Below, in pieces: positions 9,942-20,614 of a DNA stretch of 64,000 nt. This DNA is from Furcasterigmium furcatum. Taxonomy: Eukaryota > Ascomycota > Sordariomycetes > Glomerellales > Plectosphaerellaceae. The stretch is taken from contig BCIA01000006.1 of NCBI GenBank assembly GCA_001599815.1, positions 1,304,961 to 1,368,960 on the forward strand, in the 5' to 3' direction. Position numbers and translations under genes: made by a program. The stretch's first letter is position 1, and the number at the start of each line of letters is the position of its first letter. The notes under the pieces were generated by a model that ran no database searches, had not been told where the DNA came from, and saw only the letters and a list, made by a program, of their open reading frames with translations.

Positions 9942-11815
9942 ATGGACCCCCTCGAAGAGTCCCCCTGGGGCGATCCGGCCCAGTCGGCCTCCCAACCCTC
10001 CCAAGACGAGCCAGCTTCGACCGCTGATACCAAGTCCCCCGAGCCGGCCACTCCCTCCGCACGACCATCGCGTGCTGCTCCCCGACGCTTCGTAGCTCAG
10101 CCCACCCGCCTCGAGGCCGTCGATGATCCCCTCGGACCTCTAGGCCCGCTCGGCGCTCCCGCCGGAGGTGCCTCGCCCGACCTCGGCCAGGATGCGCCGC
10201 CCGTCCCGCCCCAGAAGGAGGAGATGGTCATCCGGACCACCATGCCTCCTCACCAAGCCCGCCGTCCTGGCCCGGCCGATCCGCATAGAATTGATGACGA
10301 CGGCGAGGGCTACGGCCCCGGCGGCCCCAGACCGCCGCCTCCCGTCCAGGCCGCTCTCCCGAGCCCCATTAACAGCTCGACCAACCCTAGCATGTCCATT
10401 GAGCAAGCCAGCAGGCCGACCTTCCACATCTCCGTCGGCGACCCGCACAAGGTCGGCGACTTCACGAGCTCCCACGTCCAGTACGCCGTCAGGACCCAGG
10501 TATGCGCTCCCCAGGCAGCAGGGCCGAGGGGCATACGTAAGCTAACACAGGCGGCGACAGACGACGTCCAAGGCATACAAGGAACCCGAGTTCGAGGTCA
10601 AGCGACGGTACCGAGACTTCCTGTGGCTGTATAACACACTCCACGGCAACAACCCGGGCATTGTCGTCCCGCCGCCCCCCGAGAAGCAGGCCGTCGGCCG
10701 CTTCGAGACCAACTTCGTTGAGAGCCGGCGCGCCGCCCTCGAGAAGATGCTCAACAAGATCGCCGCGCACCCGACGCTGCAGCTCGACGCCGACCTGAAG
10801 CTGTTCCTCGAGAGCGAGTCGTTCAACGTCGATGTCAAGCACAAGGAGCGGAGGGAACCCCTGCCTGTCGAGAGCAAAGGCGTGCTGGGGAGCCTGGGCA
10901 TCAACGTCGGCGGAGGGAGCAAGTTTGTCGAGCAGGATGATGTAAGTGGTCGACCCCTAACATCCTCCATCTGGCCCGTTGCTAATTGTGTTAGTGGTTC
11001 CATGATCGCAAGGTCTACCTCGACGCCCTCGAGAACCAGCTCAAGGCCCTCCTGAAGGCCATGGAGACCATGGTCGGCCAGCGCAAGATGATGGCCGAGG
11101 CTGCCGGCGACTTCTCCGCATCCCTCCACGCCCTGTCGACCGTCGAGCTGTCACCGACCCTCTCCGGCCCGCTGGACGCCCTCTCGGAGCTGCAGCTCAC
11201 GATCCGCGACATCTACGACCGCCAGGCCCAGCAGGACGTGCTTACCTTCGGCATCATCCTCGAGGAGTACATCCGGCTCATCGGCTCGGTCAAGCAGGCG
11301 TTCGGCCAGCGGCAAAAGGCCTTCTACGCGTGGCACTCCGCCGAGTCGGAGCTGCAGAAGAAGAAGTCCACGCAGGACAAGCTCCTTCGCCAGGGCAAGA
11401 GCCAACAGGACCGCCTGAACCAGATGGGCGCCGAGGTGGCGGACGCCGAGCGCAGGTGCCACCACGCGCGGATGCTGTTCGAGGACATGGGCAGGCTGAT
11501 GCGCGTAGAGCTGGACCGGTTCGAGCGGGAGAAGGTGGAGGACTTCAAGAGCGGCGTCGAGACGTTCCTCGAGGGTGCCGTGGAGGCGCAGAAGGAGGTC
11601 GGTCTCTCTCTTCCCTGTCTGCGCTTTCTAGTGTGGTTTGCTAACTACCCCCGCAGCTCATCGAAAAGTGGGAGACGTTCCTCATGCAGCTCGACGCCGA
11701 GGACGACGAGACCGTGTTCTACCGCCCTCCTCCCCCCGCGGACGCGGCCCCGAAGCCGGCGGGCAACACGGCCATCGACCGGGCCCGTGCAACGATCAAC
11801 GACGACTCGGATTAG
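9942..11815 (+). CDS. vps5: Vps5/SNX1-type retromer sorting nexin
   Basis: 566 aa from four exons: 9942-10499, 10561-10941, 10995-11597 and 11657-11815, all phase 0. The long proline-rich N-terminus (residues 1-155) is disordered. A PX domain (about 157-285) has the PI3P-binding signature RRYRDFLWLYNTL and the proline stretch PPPPEKQ. A helical Vps5/BAR domain (about 310-555) follows, with long charged helices. It should bind endosomal membrane as the Vps5 half of the Vps5-Vps17 dimer and act in retromer-mediated endosome-to-Golgi recycling. The last intron has a less usual donor (GTCGGT) but its CAG acceptor gives the conserved LIEKWETFL. Length fits fungal Vps5. Confidence 0.92.
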
Positions 11816-12202
11816 CAGGCGGGGTGGAGGTGGCCATCACTTCCGTCGTTTGACATTGCCGGCATGCCGGATACGCCGCCGCCACCGCCGCCGCCTCCAC
11901 GGAAGCGGTAGCTGCATTGCCGGGCGGAGAGGTAGGAATGACTTTCTCCAGAGAGCACAGGAGAGCGAGAGGAGCCGCAGCGCTAGAGCTGGTTGAAGGC
12001 GATGATGCGTTTTTGGTGATGTTGTACATAGGTAGTAGCAGTAGTATATGACAGCGCGTCCCCCTGACGCAGGGCAGTAATCCGCACCACCCCTTTCTCA
12101 GGCTCTCCGGTATTCGTGATGTACAGTATTTCTCCCGTCTAGACCGTCTCCATCCCGCGAGCATTTGTCTCATATCATCCCACGCTCTCAGCAGGCGCCC
12201 GC
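11816..12202. other. Convergent 3' region, vps5 / bL31m
   Basis: About 390 bp between two stop codons; nothing beyond 3' UTR sequence is visible. Confidence 0.4.
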
Positions 12203-12802
12203 TCACTTCTTCTTCTTGTCGTGAGGCTGTCGCTGAGGCTTCTTGTCCTCCACCGCGGGAGCATACCCGCTGATCAGATCGCCCAGATCCAGCACGTCGT
12301 CGTCCTCCTCCGCCCTCTTCGCGGCCTCGACCCTCTCCCGCCTGTCCTCCTCAAGCTTCTTCATGTCCGCCTCCCTCAGCGCGCGGCCGCCCTTGCGCTG
12401 CGTCAACGGCGCGGCGGCGGCGTCGATGGCGGCCTGGCCGCCGGTAGAAACGTCGAATCCGTGTCCGAAGCGCTGACGGAACGCTGCCAGCTTTCCTGCC
12501 TCGTCCATCTCGACGTTCTGGAGGCTCTTCTCCGTCGGCTGCCAGAGGAGAGTGTTCCGGGAGTCCTTGTCGGCGCGGTGCATGGGCAGCGGGGAGGTGG
12601 TGCGCGCGGTGAAGGTCGAGCCGTCGGAGAGCTGGATGAGCTGGGTGAATGTGTAGGGGCGGCGGGGGCGGTGGATGTAGGTTGCTGCGCGGGTCTGGCC
12701 GAGGAGGGAGGCGGCGGGTGGTGCTGTTCGGCTCGGGAGAGTTGTTCTTGCGAGGACGGTTGATGGCATCGTGCCGATGGAGGAGGGGAGTTTGGGCGCC
12801 AT
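12203..12802 (-). CDS. mrpl36: Mitochondrial large-subunit ribosomal protein bL31m
   Basis: 199 aa, single exon. The first 40 or so residues (MAPKLPSSIG..., Arg/Ser/Ala-rich, no acidic residues) look like a mitochondrial presequence. The conserved core RPYTFTQLIQLSDGSTF, then DSRNTLLWQP and FRQRFG, is that of fungal bL31m (yeast MRPL36). The C-terminal 60 residues are charged, with a lysine-rich end. It should be part of the 54S mitoribosomal subunit. It diverges from the flavin-reductase-like gene across a 426-bp promoter with two CCAAT boxes. Confidence 0.88.
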   Translation of the reverse strand: MAPKLPSSIGTMPSTVLARTTLPSRTAPPAASLLGQTRAATYIHRPRRPYTFTQLIQLSDGSTFTARTTSPLPMHRADKDSRNTLLWQPTEKSLQNVEMDEAGKLAAFRQRFGHGFDVSTGGQAAIDAAAAPLTQRKGGRALREADMKKLEEDRRERVEAAKRAEEDDDVLDLGDLISGYAPAVEDKKPQRQPHDKKKK

Positions 12803-13025
12803 GGTGGCGGGCGGGGAGTGAGATTCCGCCTGAGCTTTTATTTCGAGCTGTTTGGCTGTCTCGTGCTGCGGAGAGTTGGGAGATTGTGGTGGTTATCGCG
12901 TGCAGCCGTCGGTTCTGGTGATGTCGAGGAATGGCGCGTGAGCTTCAATCGAAAGGTCAAAATTTCCCACTGCCAGACCCCTTCGGTGCACCAGCGCCGA
13001 CCGACCGGGGGTCGTAGCACATGAG

Positions 13026-13085
13026 CCAATCACAGGGGGCCAATTCCCGTCTCCCAGATCTTTCAGCCGGTAGCTTATCGATAAG
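13026..13085. promoter_or_regulatory. Two CCAAT boxes and a double GATA palindrome
   Basis: CCAAT at 13026-13030 and 13040-13044, then the 12-bp perfect palindrome CTTATCGATAAG at 13074-13085, which contains two inverted GATA cores. All sit in the divergent promoter of bL31m and the flavin-reductase-like gene, about 145-200 bp before the latter. CCAAT is the HAP complex site and GATA sites are read by nitrogen, iron or light regulators; use here is inferred. Confidence 0.4.
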
Positions 13086-13228
13086 GCGCTAGCTTCGGTG
13101 AAGGTCGGATTTACATCACCGGCCGCCGCGAGAAATCAAAAGATTGTGACGAGACAGCCCATCACGCCCAATTCTCGGTAGAGACCTGCAATGGTCCCTG
13201 GGACACACCTCACAGAAAGTACGATGCG

Positions 13229-14163
13229 ATGAGCACTCCCCGGCTGCTGGGCTTTGCAGCCAGGTCCTCCCACGCGACGGCCCTGGCGAGGCACCATGCA
13301 CTCTCTGTTGCGCCCTCGATGAAAGCCGCATGGCCATGTTCTCTCGCGACAGCATATCCTGGATGCGCTCTCCGTAAGTCCTCGATCTATCCCTTCATAC
13401 AGTTCGACACTGACATCTTCTAGCCCCCAGACGACATTCCTCCTCCTTCCGGATCGCACCACCCCAGCCGCCGTCGATACACCCGCACTCCTCGTCAACC
13501 GAGTCCCTCCCCCTCCCCGAGCAACTCCGATCCCTGATGCGCCTCCTCGCCCACTCGGTCGTCGTCCTTACCGCCTCGGAACCCCAACCCTCGGGCAAAC
13601 CCTCGCCGCGAGCGATGACCATGTCGTCCCTCACATCCCTCACCCTCGCCCCCACGCCCCTCGTCACGTTCAACATTGCCACGCCTAGCCGCACCCTCTC
13701 CGCGCTAGAGGGCGCCCGTCGCTTCAACATCCACATCCTGCGCGGCGGCCCGGCAGGCGCCCAGGTCGCCGACTGGTTCTCCCGCGGCAACGCCCAAGGC
13801 CAGGCGGTCTTCGACGGCATCCTCGGCACTACCCCGCGGTCTGCGACGGCCCCGAACAGGTCCGGCTGCACGGCAGAGCTGGGGGCGGGGGACGAGCCGC
13901 CCCTGCTCCGTGGCGAGGGTGTCTTGTATGTCATGCGCTGCAAACTCCTTGACGACGCACCCCTGGGCGGCCTCGTCCAGGTACGGGATCATGTCATCGT
14001 CGTCGGGGAGGTGGAGGAGATTATCGAGTCCCAAGGGAAGGAGGCAAAGCCCAGCATAGCTGAGCCTGAGCCTTCCGGCCAACAGCCTCGCGATGATGAG
14101 TTTGGGCTCGTATATGCCGACCGACGGTACCGGCGGCTCGGTGACACGATCGTAAAGGGATGA
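13229..14163 (+). CDS. Flavin-reductase-like (FMN-binding split-barrel) protein
   Basis: 294 aa from exons 13229-13373 and 13424-14163, with a 50-nt GTAAGT...TAG intron that keeps frame. The core from about residue 83 (LRSLMRLLAHSVVVLTAS, then AMTMSSLTSLTLAPTPLVTFNI, PSRTLSAL and RFNIHIL) follows the flavin-reductase-like fold that binds FMN. The Ala/Arg/Ser-rich first 50 residues could be a mitochondrial presequence, which would suit its divergent partner bL31m. Cofactor use and reaction are unknown; fungal members are usually annotated only as flavoprotein oxygenase/reductase. In-frame ATGs at 13229 and 13319 are both possible starts. Confidence 0.78.
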
Positions 14164-15739
14164 CCAGGGGTGATGATCAGCCGTGCTAGCAGAAGCTTGT
14201 CATGGTTTGAGGCATCTGAGAGCACTGCCGTTCAGCCCTATCCGCGTAATGTAAATGCGCGGCTGACGATGGGGGTCAATGTAAAATACCATCCTCGGGG
14301 GTCGGCGTGTGACGCGGCTCCGAGGCTTCGGCACTTCGATAGAAAGTCGTGTTCGCGAAGACACGCATCATGTATCATTGTACAACAGTAACAGTAAGAC
14401 ATCGCAATAGACCATCATACACGACCTGAAGAAAGGCCTAGGCAACAGGATTGCTGAGCCACTGAGATGAGCCGGTCGAGACTCAAACAGATCGATGGAC
14501 GTGTGACTTGATCCGCCGACAGATCAAGCATCTCGTTAAGATAAGACTACCGAGCCAGCTTCTCGGAGGCTATTGATGACCCTGAAAAAAATAGCCACCG
14601 GCGGCGCATGCGTGGCTGGTGACCGTGTATCGACGTTGTATCGCCCCCGAGGCTGACCTTGACAGTAGAGCCACGAGACTCAAGTTCGCATTCGCATCTG
14701 CAGTCATCCATCGGCGGCAGTGTCAAGACCTTACGCGCTCGCATGCGCAGCCAATGGCAGGCTCAAACAGGAGTGAAGTCCCCTGTTCCAGGAACATGTC
14801 CCTGGGAGCGAAGTGCCGAGGGATGTGGCCCATCCTTCTTCCTTCCAGAACATTTGTTGGAGGGTTGGTTGCAGACATCGATTGCTTCATTACGCGGTTG
14901 TCCCGAACAGGAACAGACTTGCATCCTCGTGCCTGGCCGTGACCATGATGACAGGCCAGCGAAGCTAAAACGACGGCCAGTCCGTGGCTTGGTGCCCACC
15001 ATCAAGTAAACGCGTATACGATACCCAATCAAGGCCGCGCAGAGGCTGGGCAACTGTCAGCTCAGAGGGCCCTTTCGGTCGAAATGACGGATCTTGGCTA
15101 TCCTGCCCGTTTCAACCCTGCTTCTCAGCCCTACCGCACGAGAGCTGCCGTTGGAGCTGGCTGGATTCCCATTGGAGGGAACCGTCAATCGGCCGAGTCG
15201 TCCTGGCGAAGCCGTAAACGCGAAGGCGCGAGATGGGCCCGAGCCGCGATCGAGCGCCGGGGCTCCACTGATGCTCCGATGCGACCTGGGATCTGCCGTG
15301 GCATCGTCGACGACCTATCCGGGAATGGCTGCAAAAAAGATACGCGCTATACTGATGTGAGCTCTGCCCCATGAGCTGACTTTCCAACGTCCCACGATGG
15401 TGTCCAACAGGAGGCGTGCATTGGCCTCCCTTCACCACAAGTTGCCAAGCAGTCCTGATCCTAGCCCACAAAGCCTCCGAGTCCAGGGCTGCCCAGAGGA
15501 TCGTTCGACATGTGACGTTGACGAGTGTGAATACCTCCAGATAGGAGAGACTGGGTTGCCTCTTCCTCCCTTTCATATCAAGACTTCGCCCATGTCGGTT
15601 GATTCATCACAATATAAAGAGCGCGGCCGTTTCGAGCATCGACAAGATGTATTCCCCGTGGTTCACACAGCAGCAGCCCATCAAGCCATCAACAGGCACC
15701 AGAACGATTCACGGCAAGCGTAGACGACACACCAAGAAA
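14164..15739. other. Gene-poor interval before the alpha/beta hydrolase
   Basis: About 1.6 kb. Short open frames overlap in several phases and none resembles a family. A TATAAA box lies at 15613-15618. I see no repeat or RNA gene. Confidence 0.4.
15613..15618 (+). promoter_or_regulatory. TATA box of the alpha/beta hydrolase gene
   Basis: TATAAA about 122 bp before the chosen ATG at 15740. It lies inside the longest open frame (from 15599), which argues that the upstream ATG is not the real start. Confidence 0.45.
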
Positions 15740-16633
15740 ATGCCACGAGCTTCAGCATCCAGGGGTCAGGGGTCGTCGTCGTCGTCGCAGACCAGCGCGG
15801 CAGACAAGAAGGCCATCGTTATCATCCCGGCTGCATACAGCGTCCCCAGCCAGTACGAGAAGGTCGCATCCTACTGCCGCTCGTTTGGCTCTGAGGTTGT
15901 CGTGGTTCGCAACCCGTCGACCGAGGTGAATGGCCGGGGGCCGGCACCATCCATGTACGACGACGCCGCCAATGCTCGGTCCCGCATTGAGTCCCTCGTC
16001 CGGCGCGGCAAGGAGGTCATGGTCGTCGGGCACGCGTACGGCGCCATGGTGGCCACGCAATGCTGCCAGGGGCTCAGCAAGGAGGAGGTGCGCAGAGGCG
16101 GCGTTGTGCGACTGCTGTTCATCGCTGGCATTGCGGCCGTCGAGGGGCAGCACGCGATTACGGCCATGGCCGGCATGTCGGGCCTGGGTCTCCCAGACGC
16201 CATGGCAGTGAGTTTCGAGGCCATTTCCCCTGAAGTTGAGCAATATACTGACCAATTGACCCAGGGTGGGTATGGGTGGTTCGGCCAAGAGATGCTGGCA
16301 GCGTTCTATTACTCCAGCGCCCTCCCCGAAGAGGCAGTGGCTTTCGCAGCAGAGAACGCGCAGCAGTCGACGCAGAGCTTGTTGGACCCCTTGACGTACG
16401 TTGCGTACCGGCACATCCCCGTGACGTACATGGTGCTGGACGAGGACGCGATGCTACCCCGGTTACTTCAGGAGAGCTTTGTGAGCGTGATTGAGGCCAC
16501 TTCGGGCCAGATTGTGGATGTGGTGCATTACCCTGCAGACCACTTCCCCAGCGTGACTAGGCCTGAGGCCGTCATCGACTGTCTGTGGAGGGCTGCTGAT
16601 GAGGAGGTACTGGAGAGCTGCAACTTTGCGTGA
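15740..16633 (+). CDS. Alpha/beta-hydrolase-fold protein lacking the nucleophile serine
   Basis: 297 aa if unspliced, 278 aa if the likely 57-nt intron 16208-16264 (GTGAGT, branch TACTGAC, CAG) is removed; both keep frame. The fold is that of fungal esterase-like alpha/beta hydrolases: strand IVIIPAAYSVPSQYEKV, then VVVVRNPS, YDDAANARSRIESLV, and the nucleophile elbow. The elbow reads VGHAYGAM, with Ala99 where active members have Ser (GHSYGG). A candidate acid (VLDEDAML) and the catalytic-type His (ADHFPSVTRP) remain. The start at 15740 (MPRASASRG) is chosen because a TATA box lies upstream within the longer frame; 15647 is another in-frame ATG. The protein is probably not a serine hydrolase and could bind a ligand instead. 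Confidence 0.75.
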   Translation: MPRASASRGQGSSSSSQTSAADKKAIVIIPAAYSVPSQYEKVASYCRSFGSEVVVVRNPSTEVNGRGPAPSMYDDAANARSRIESLVRRGKEVMVVGHAYGAMVATQCCQGLSKEEVRRGGVVRLLFIAGIAAVEGQHAITAMAGMSGLGLPDAMAVSFEAISPEVEQYTDQLTQGGYGWFGQEMLAAFYYSSALPEEAVAFAAENAQQSTQSLLDPLTYVAYRHIPVTYMVLDEDAMLPRLLQESFVSVIEATSGQIVDVVHYPADHFPSVTRPEAVIDCLWRAADEEVLESCNFA

Positions 16634-17914
16634 GAGGAAGAGGATGGGATTTGTTGGTTCGAGCGAGTTTGACGAATTTAGCGCTGAGGCATGATGGAGT
16701 CGGGTTGGTACAAGGCGGCAGAGCTGGCTCTACGCATGCCGCAACACGACATTCGAGATGGACGAGCGATGGTAATGTTTACATTCAGCAGAGAAATAAA
16801 AAAAAGTCCTGGCCAGGTGCTCGATGCTTCGTTCCTCCCATGGGGATGTCATGATTAGTGAGTATATCGTGGCCAATGAGGCCCCGGTCGAGCGTCTGTC
16901 GACCCTCAGGAGCCGTCAATGCTGGGCTCTGTCGGTGAGCTCGGTGTACTCAGGGGCGGGAGTTCGGTGAGGCCAAGAGAAGTCCGGCAGAAGTTGGGGA
17001 AGACGCCGCGGCATTTGGTGGGGGGAGGACTTGGGGGTGTGATTGGCGAACTGTGCAGACTCTGTGGGCCAAGAATGTGTCCCGCAGCCTCGCGGTGGTT
17101 GTCGCGGGGTCTAGAAACGTCGAGAACAAGTGAGGCTGTTGGAGGCGGGGATGTCAAAGGGAGAGAATTGGAAGTCGAAATTTGCCGTGGGAGACAAAGA
17201 GGCAGACCGAAGGGCTAATTGAGGCTTGCATTGATCAAAGAAAGCACCTTCAAACACCTCCTCCGCCCCTTCCCAGGCAATCACGACCTGGGAGGCAGGC
17301 GCAAGGCAGGCAGGAGCCCATCAGGCAGACAACACACCGCATGGAAGAGCTTCGAAGGGAAGGCACAGGCCACCGCACTTCATTCACCTTGCAGCATTTT
17401 GGGGATTTTTTTGGGCCGACCCCACCTGAAACCCCAGACCCGTCCAATCAGGAGACCGGATGGTTGCCGTGGTGGCAGGGCAAGCGAATCAGCGAAAGGT
17501 CTGGAAGCAGGAGGGCGATAGAATCACGTAGAATTTCCAGAGCTCGCTCTAGCTCGACCCTTCGCCGCAGCTTCTTTTTTAGCAGTCTGACTCTCCGACT
17601 CTCTTCCTCCTTTTTCCTCCTCCATCCACAAACCTCCAACCACAACATCTCCCTTCTCTCTTCGGCGTCTCTAGAGACTTGTAGACCGAGACTTCGTTCT
17701 GCCGAAAGACTTGCATCTTTCCTTCCACGTAAGCGCCCTTCCCTGTTCCTCCGCTGCGATTCTCCCGTCCCCCAATCTATCCCATCCCCCGCCTCCAGCC
17801 GCTTCAGAGCCTCGTCTGCCCCAGGAACGAATTTTCCACCGCAACCCGAATCAATCGCTGACAAGCACAAGATCACGACCGTAACGCCCTTTGATACCCC
17901 TCACAACCGCCAAA
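16634..17914. promoter_or_regulatory. hsp90 promoter and 5' leader
   Basis: 1.28 kb without a gene. A heat-shock-element-like array is at 17109-17126 and a pyrimidine-rich core lies at 17570-17660. A GTAAGC donor at 17729 with a CCCAG at 17819-17823 may mark a 5' UTR intron, which I cannot confirm. Confidence 0.5.
17109..17126 (+). promoter_or_regulatory. Heat-shock-element-like array upstream of hsp90
   Basis: GTCTAGAAACGTCGAGAA reads as four alternating units with 2-bp spacing: GTC-ta-GAA-ac-GTC-ga-GAA. Two units are perfect GAA; the inverted ones are GTC rather than TTC, keeping the key G of each unit. It is about 790 bp before the ATG, which is far, so the role is tentative. Confidence 0.35.
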
Positions 17915-20074
17915 ATGTCTGAGACCTTCGAGTTCCAGGCTGAGATCTCTCAGCTGCTCGGTCTCATCATCAACACCGTCTACTCCAACAAGGAGATCTT
18001 CCTTCGTGAGCTGATCTCCAACGCCTCCGATGCCCTCGACAAGATTCGCTATGAGTCTCTCTCCGACCCCTCCAAGCTCGACTCGGGCAAGGACCTCCGC
18101 ATCGACATCATCCCCGACAAGGTCAACAAGACCCTGACCATCCGGGATACCGGTATCGGCTTCACCAAGGCTGTAAGTTTCTGTTCGCACGCACTCCTTG
18201 CTGGTGCACCAGGCTAATTCGCCCAGGATCTCGTCAACAACCTCGGTACCATTGCCCGCTCCGGTACCAAGCAGTTCATGGAGGCCCTGACCGCCGGTGC
18301 CGACATCTCCATGATTGGCCAGTTCGGTGTTGGTTTCTACTCTGCCTACCTTGTTGCCGACCGCGTCACCGTCGTCTCCAAGCACAACGATGATGAGCAG
18401 TACATCTGGGAGTCGTCCGCCGGCGGCACCTTCGCCATCTCCCCCGACACCGAGGGTGAGCAGCTTGGCCGTGGCACCAAGATCATCCTTCACCTGAAGG
18501 ACGAGCAGACCGAGTACCTCCAGGAGTCCAAGGTCAAGGAGGTCATCAAGAAGCACTCCGAGTTCATCTCCTACCCCATCTACCTTCACGTCGAGAAGGA
18601 GACCGAGAAGGAGGTCCCCGATGAGGACGCCGAGGAGACCGCCGCCGATGAGGAGGACGACAAGAAGCCCAAGATCGAGGAGGTCGATGATGAGGAGGAG
18701 GGCGAGAAGAAGCCCAAGACCAAGAAGATCAAGGAGACCACCATCGAGGAGGAGGAGCTCAACAAGCAGAAGCCCATCTGGACTCGCAACCCCCAGGACA
18801 TCACCCAGGAGGAGTACGCCGCCTTCTACAAGTCCCTCTCCAACGACTGGGAGGACCACCTGGGCGTCAAGCACTTCTCCGTCGAGGGTCAGCTCGAGTT
18901 CCGCGCCATCCTCTTCGTCCCCAAGCGCGCTCCCTTCGACCTGTTCGAGACCAAGAAGACCAAGAACAACATCAAGCTCTACGTCCGCCGCGTCTTCATC
19001 ACCGACGACGCCACCGACCTGATCCCCGAGTGGCTCAGCTTCGTCAAGGGTGTCGTCGACTCTGAGGATCTCCCCCTCAACCTGTCTCGTGAGACCCTCC
19101 AGCAGAACAAGATCATGAAGGTCATCAAGAAGAACATCGTCAAGAAGGCTCTTGAGCTCTTCCAGGAGATCGCCGAGGACAAGGAGCAGTTCGACAAGTT
19201 CTACTCCGCCTTCTCCAAGAACCTGAAGCTCGGCATCCACGAGGACTCGCAGAACCGCGGCATCCTCGCCAAGCTGCTCCGCTTCAACTCCACCAAGTCT
19301 GGCGATGACCTGACCTCCCTTACCGACTACGTCACCCGCATGTCCGATGTCCAGAAGAACATCTACTACATCACCGGCGAGTCCCTCAAGGCCGTCCAGA
19401 AGTCTCCCTTCCTTGACTCCCTCAAGGAGAAGAACTTCGAGGTTCTCTTCCTCGTCGACCCCATTGACGAGTACGCCATGACTCAGCTCAAGGAGTTCGA
19501 GGGCAAGAAGCTCGTCGACATCACCAAGGACTTCGAGCTCGAGGAGACCGATGAGGAGAAGGCCCAGCGCGAGACCGAGGAGAAGGAGTTCGAGGACCTT
19601 GCCAAGTCCCTCAAGAACGTCCTCGGCGACAAGGTCGAGAAGGTCGTCGTCAGCCACAAGCTCGTCGGCGCCCCCTGCGCCATCCGTACCGGCCAGTTCG
19701 GTTGGTCCGCCAACATGGAGCGTATCATGAAGGCCCAGGCCCTCCGTGACACCTCCATGTCCTCGTACATGTCTTCCAAGAAGACCTTCGAGATCTCCCC
19801 CAAGAGCCCCATCATCAAGGAGCTCAAGCAGAAGGTCGAGGCCGATGGCGAGAACGACAGGACCGTCAAGTCCATCGTCCAGCTTCTCTTCGAGACCTCC
19901 CTGCTCGTCTCCGGCTTCACCATCGAGGAGCCCGCCGGCTTCGCCGAGCGCATCCACAAGCTCGTCCAGATCGGCCTCAACATCGAGGAGGAGGAGGAGA
20001 AGGCCACCGAGGCCCCTGCCACCGCCGCCACGACCACCGAGACCGGCGACAGCGCCATGGAGGAGGTTGACTAA
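17915..20074 (+). CDS. hsp90: Cytosolic Hsp90 chaperone
   Basis: 701 aa from exons 17915-18172 and 18227-20074; the 54-nt GTAAGT...CAG intron lies after GFTKA. It is the ATP-dependent chaperone for kinases and receptors. The N-terminal GHKL ATPase shows FLRELISNASDALDKIR, DTGIGFTKADLVNNLG and GQFGVGFYSAYLVAD. An acidic/lysine charged linker (about residues 215-265) precedes the middle domain, with the catalytic-loop signature NLSRETLQQN. The C-terminal dimerisation domain ends in MEEVD, the TPR-co-chaperone binding peptide that marks the cytosolic form. Codon use is strongly biased to C-ending codons, as expected for a highly expressed gene, and this creates a long false open frame on the opposite strand. 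A heat-shock-type array lies upstream. Confidence 0.98.
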
Positions 20075-20614
20075 GGGGTGCAAAGCACATGGGATACCAG
20101 AAAAGTCATTGGAGTTGGACGGTTTTCGGCTTTTTGCTGCGCTCACCTTGGACCGGCGTATTTTCGCATAATTCTCCTCCGCCCGGGCATTGCCCCGCGG
20201 CGAGGTGTACTCTAGCTAGCTCGTCATGATTATGAGGATGATGAGGTAGACGGTGAATTCAATGTTCTGAAGGACTTTTCTCTCTCGCTGTGATGTATTG
20301 ATTGATGACTGGGAGCTGGTGACTGCTCAATTGCTGCCAGTTATTGCTTGTACTGGCTCGTGATGATTCTCCCCTGCCCACGCACGTAGTAGGTTCGCCG
20401 TGTCATCGTCAACAGTACAGCACAGGCACACCACGATACCAAATAGACTAATCAGCACAATTATCTCTAGCTAAACGTACTCTTCGCAGCAACGCCGGGG
20501 ACTCCCGAACGCCTCGAGCCCCATAGTATGCCACCGTGACAGTGCTTTTCAGTTTCTCCGTACACTACACACACCCTTCTGTCTGTCTCTCTGCGTCCCG
20601 TCCATTTGCCGCCC
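20075..20614. other. Convergent 3' region, hsp90 / taf5
   Basis: 540 bp between stop codons; 3' UTR-like, lower GC than the genes, nothing else seen. Confidence 0.4.

Noticed and set aside
15599..15739. Extended N-terminus of the alpha/beta hydrolase frame
   Set aside because: A TATAAA box lies inside it, so the 15599 ATG is most likely upstream of the transcript.
17873..20146. 757-codon minus-strand open frame opposite hsp90
   Set aside because: It is a mirror of strongly C-biased hsp90 codons; composition is Leu/Gly/Asp/Val repeats with no family features, while the plus strand is unmistakable Hsp90.
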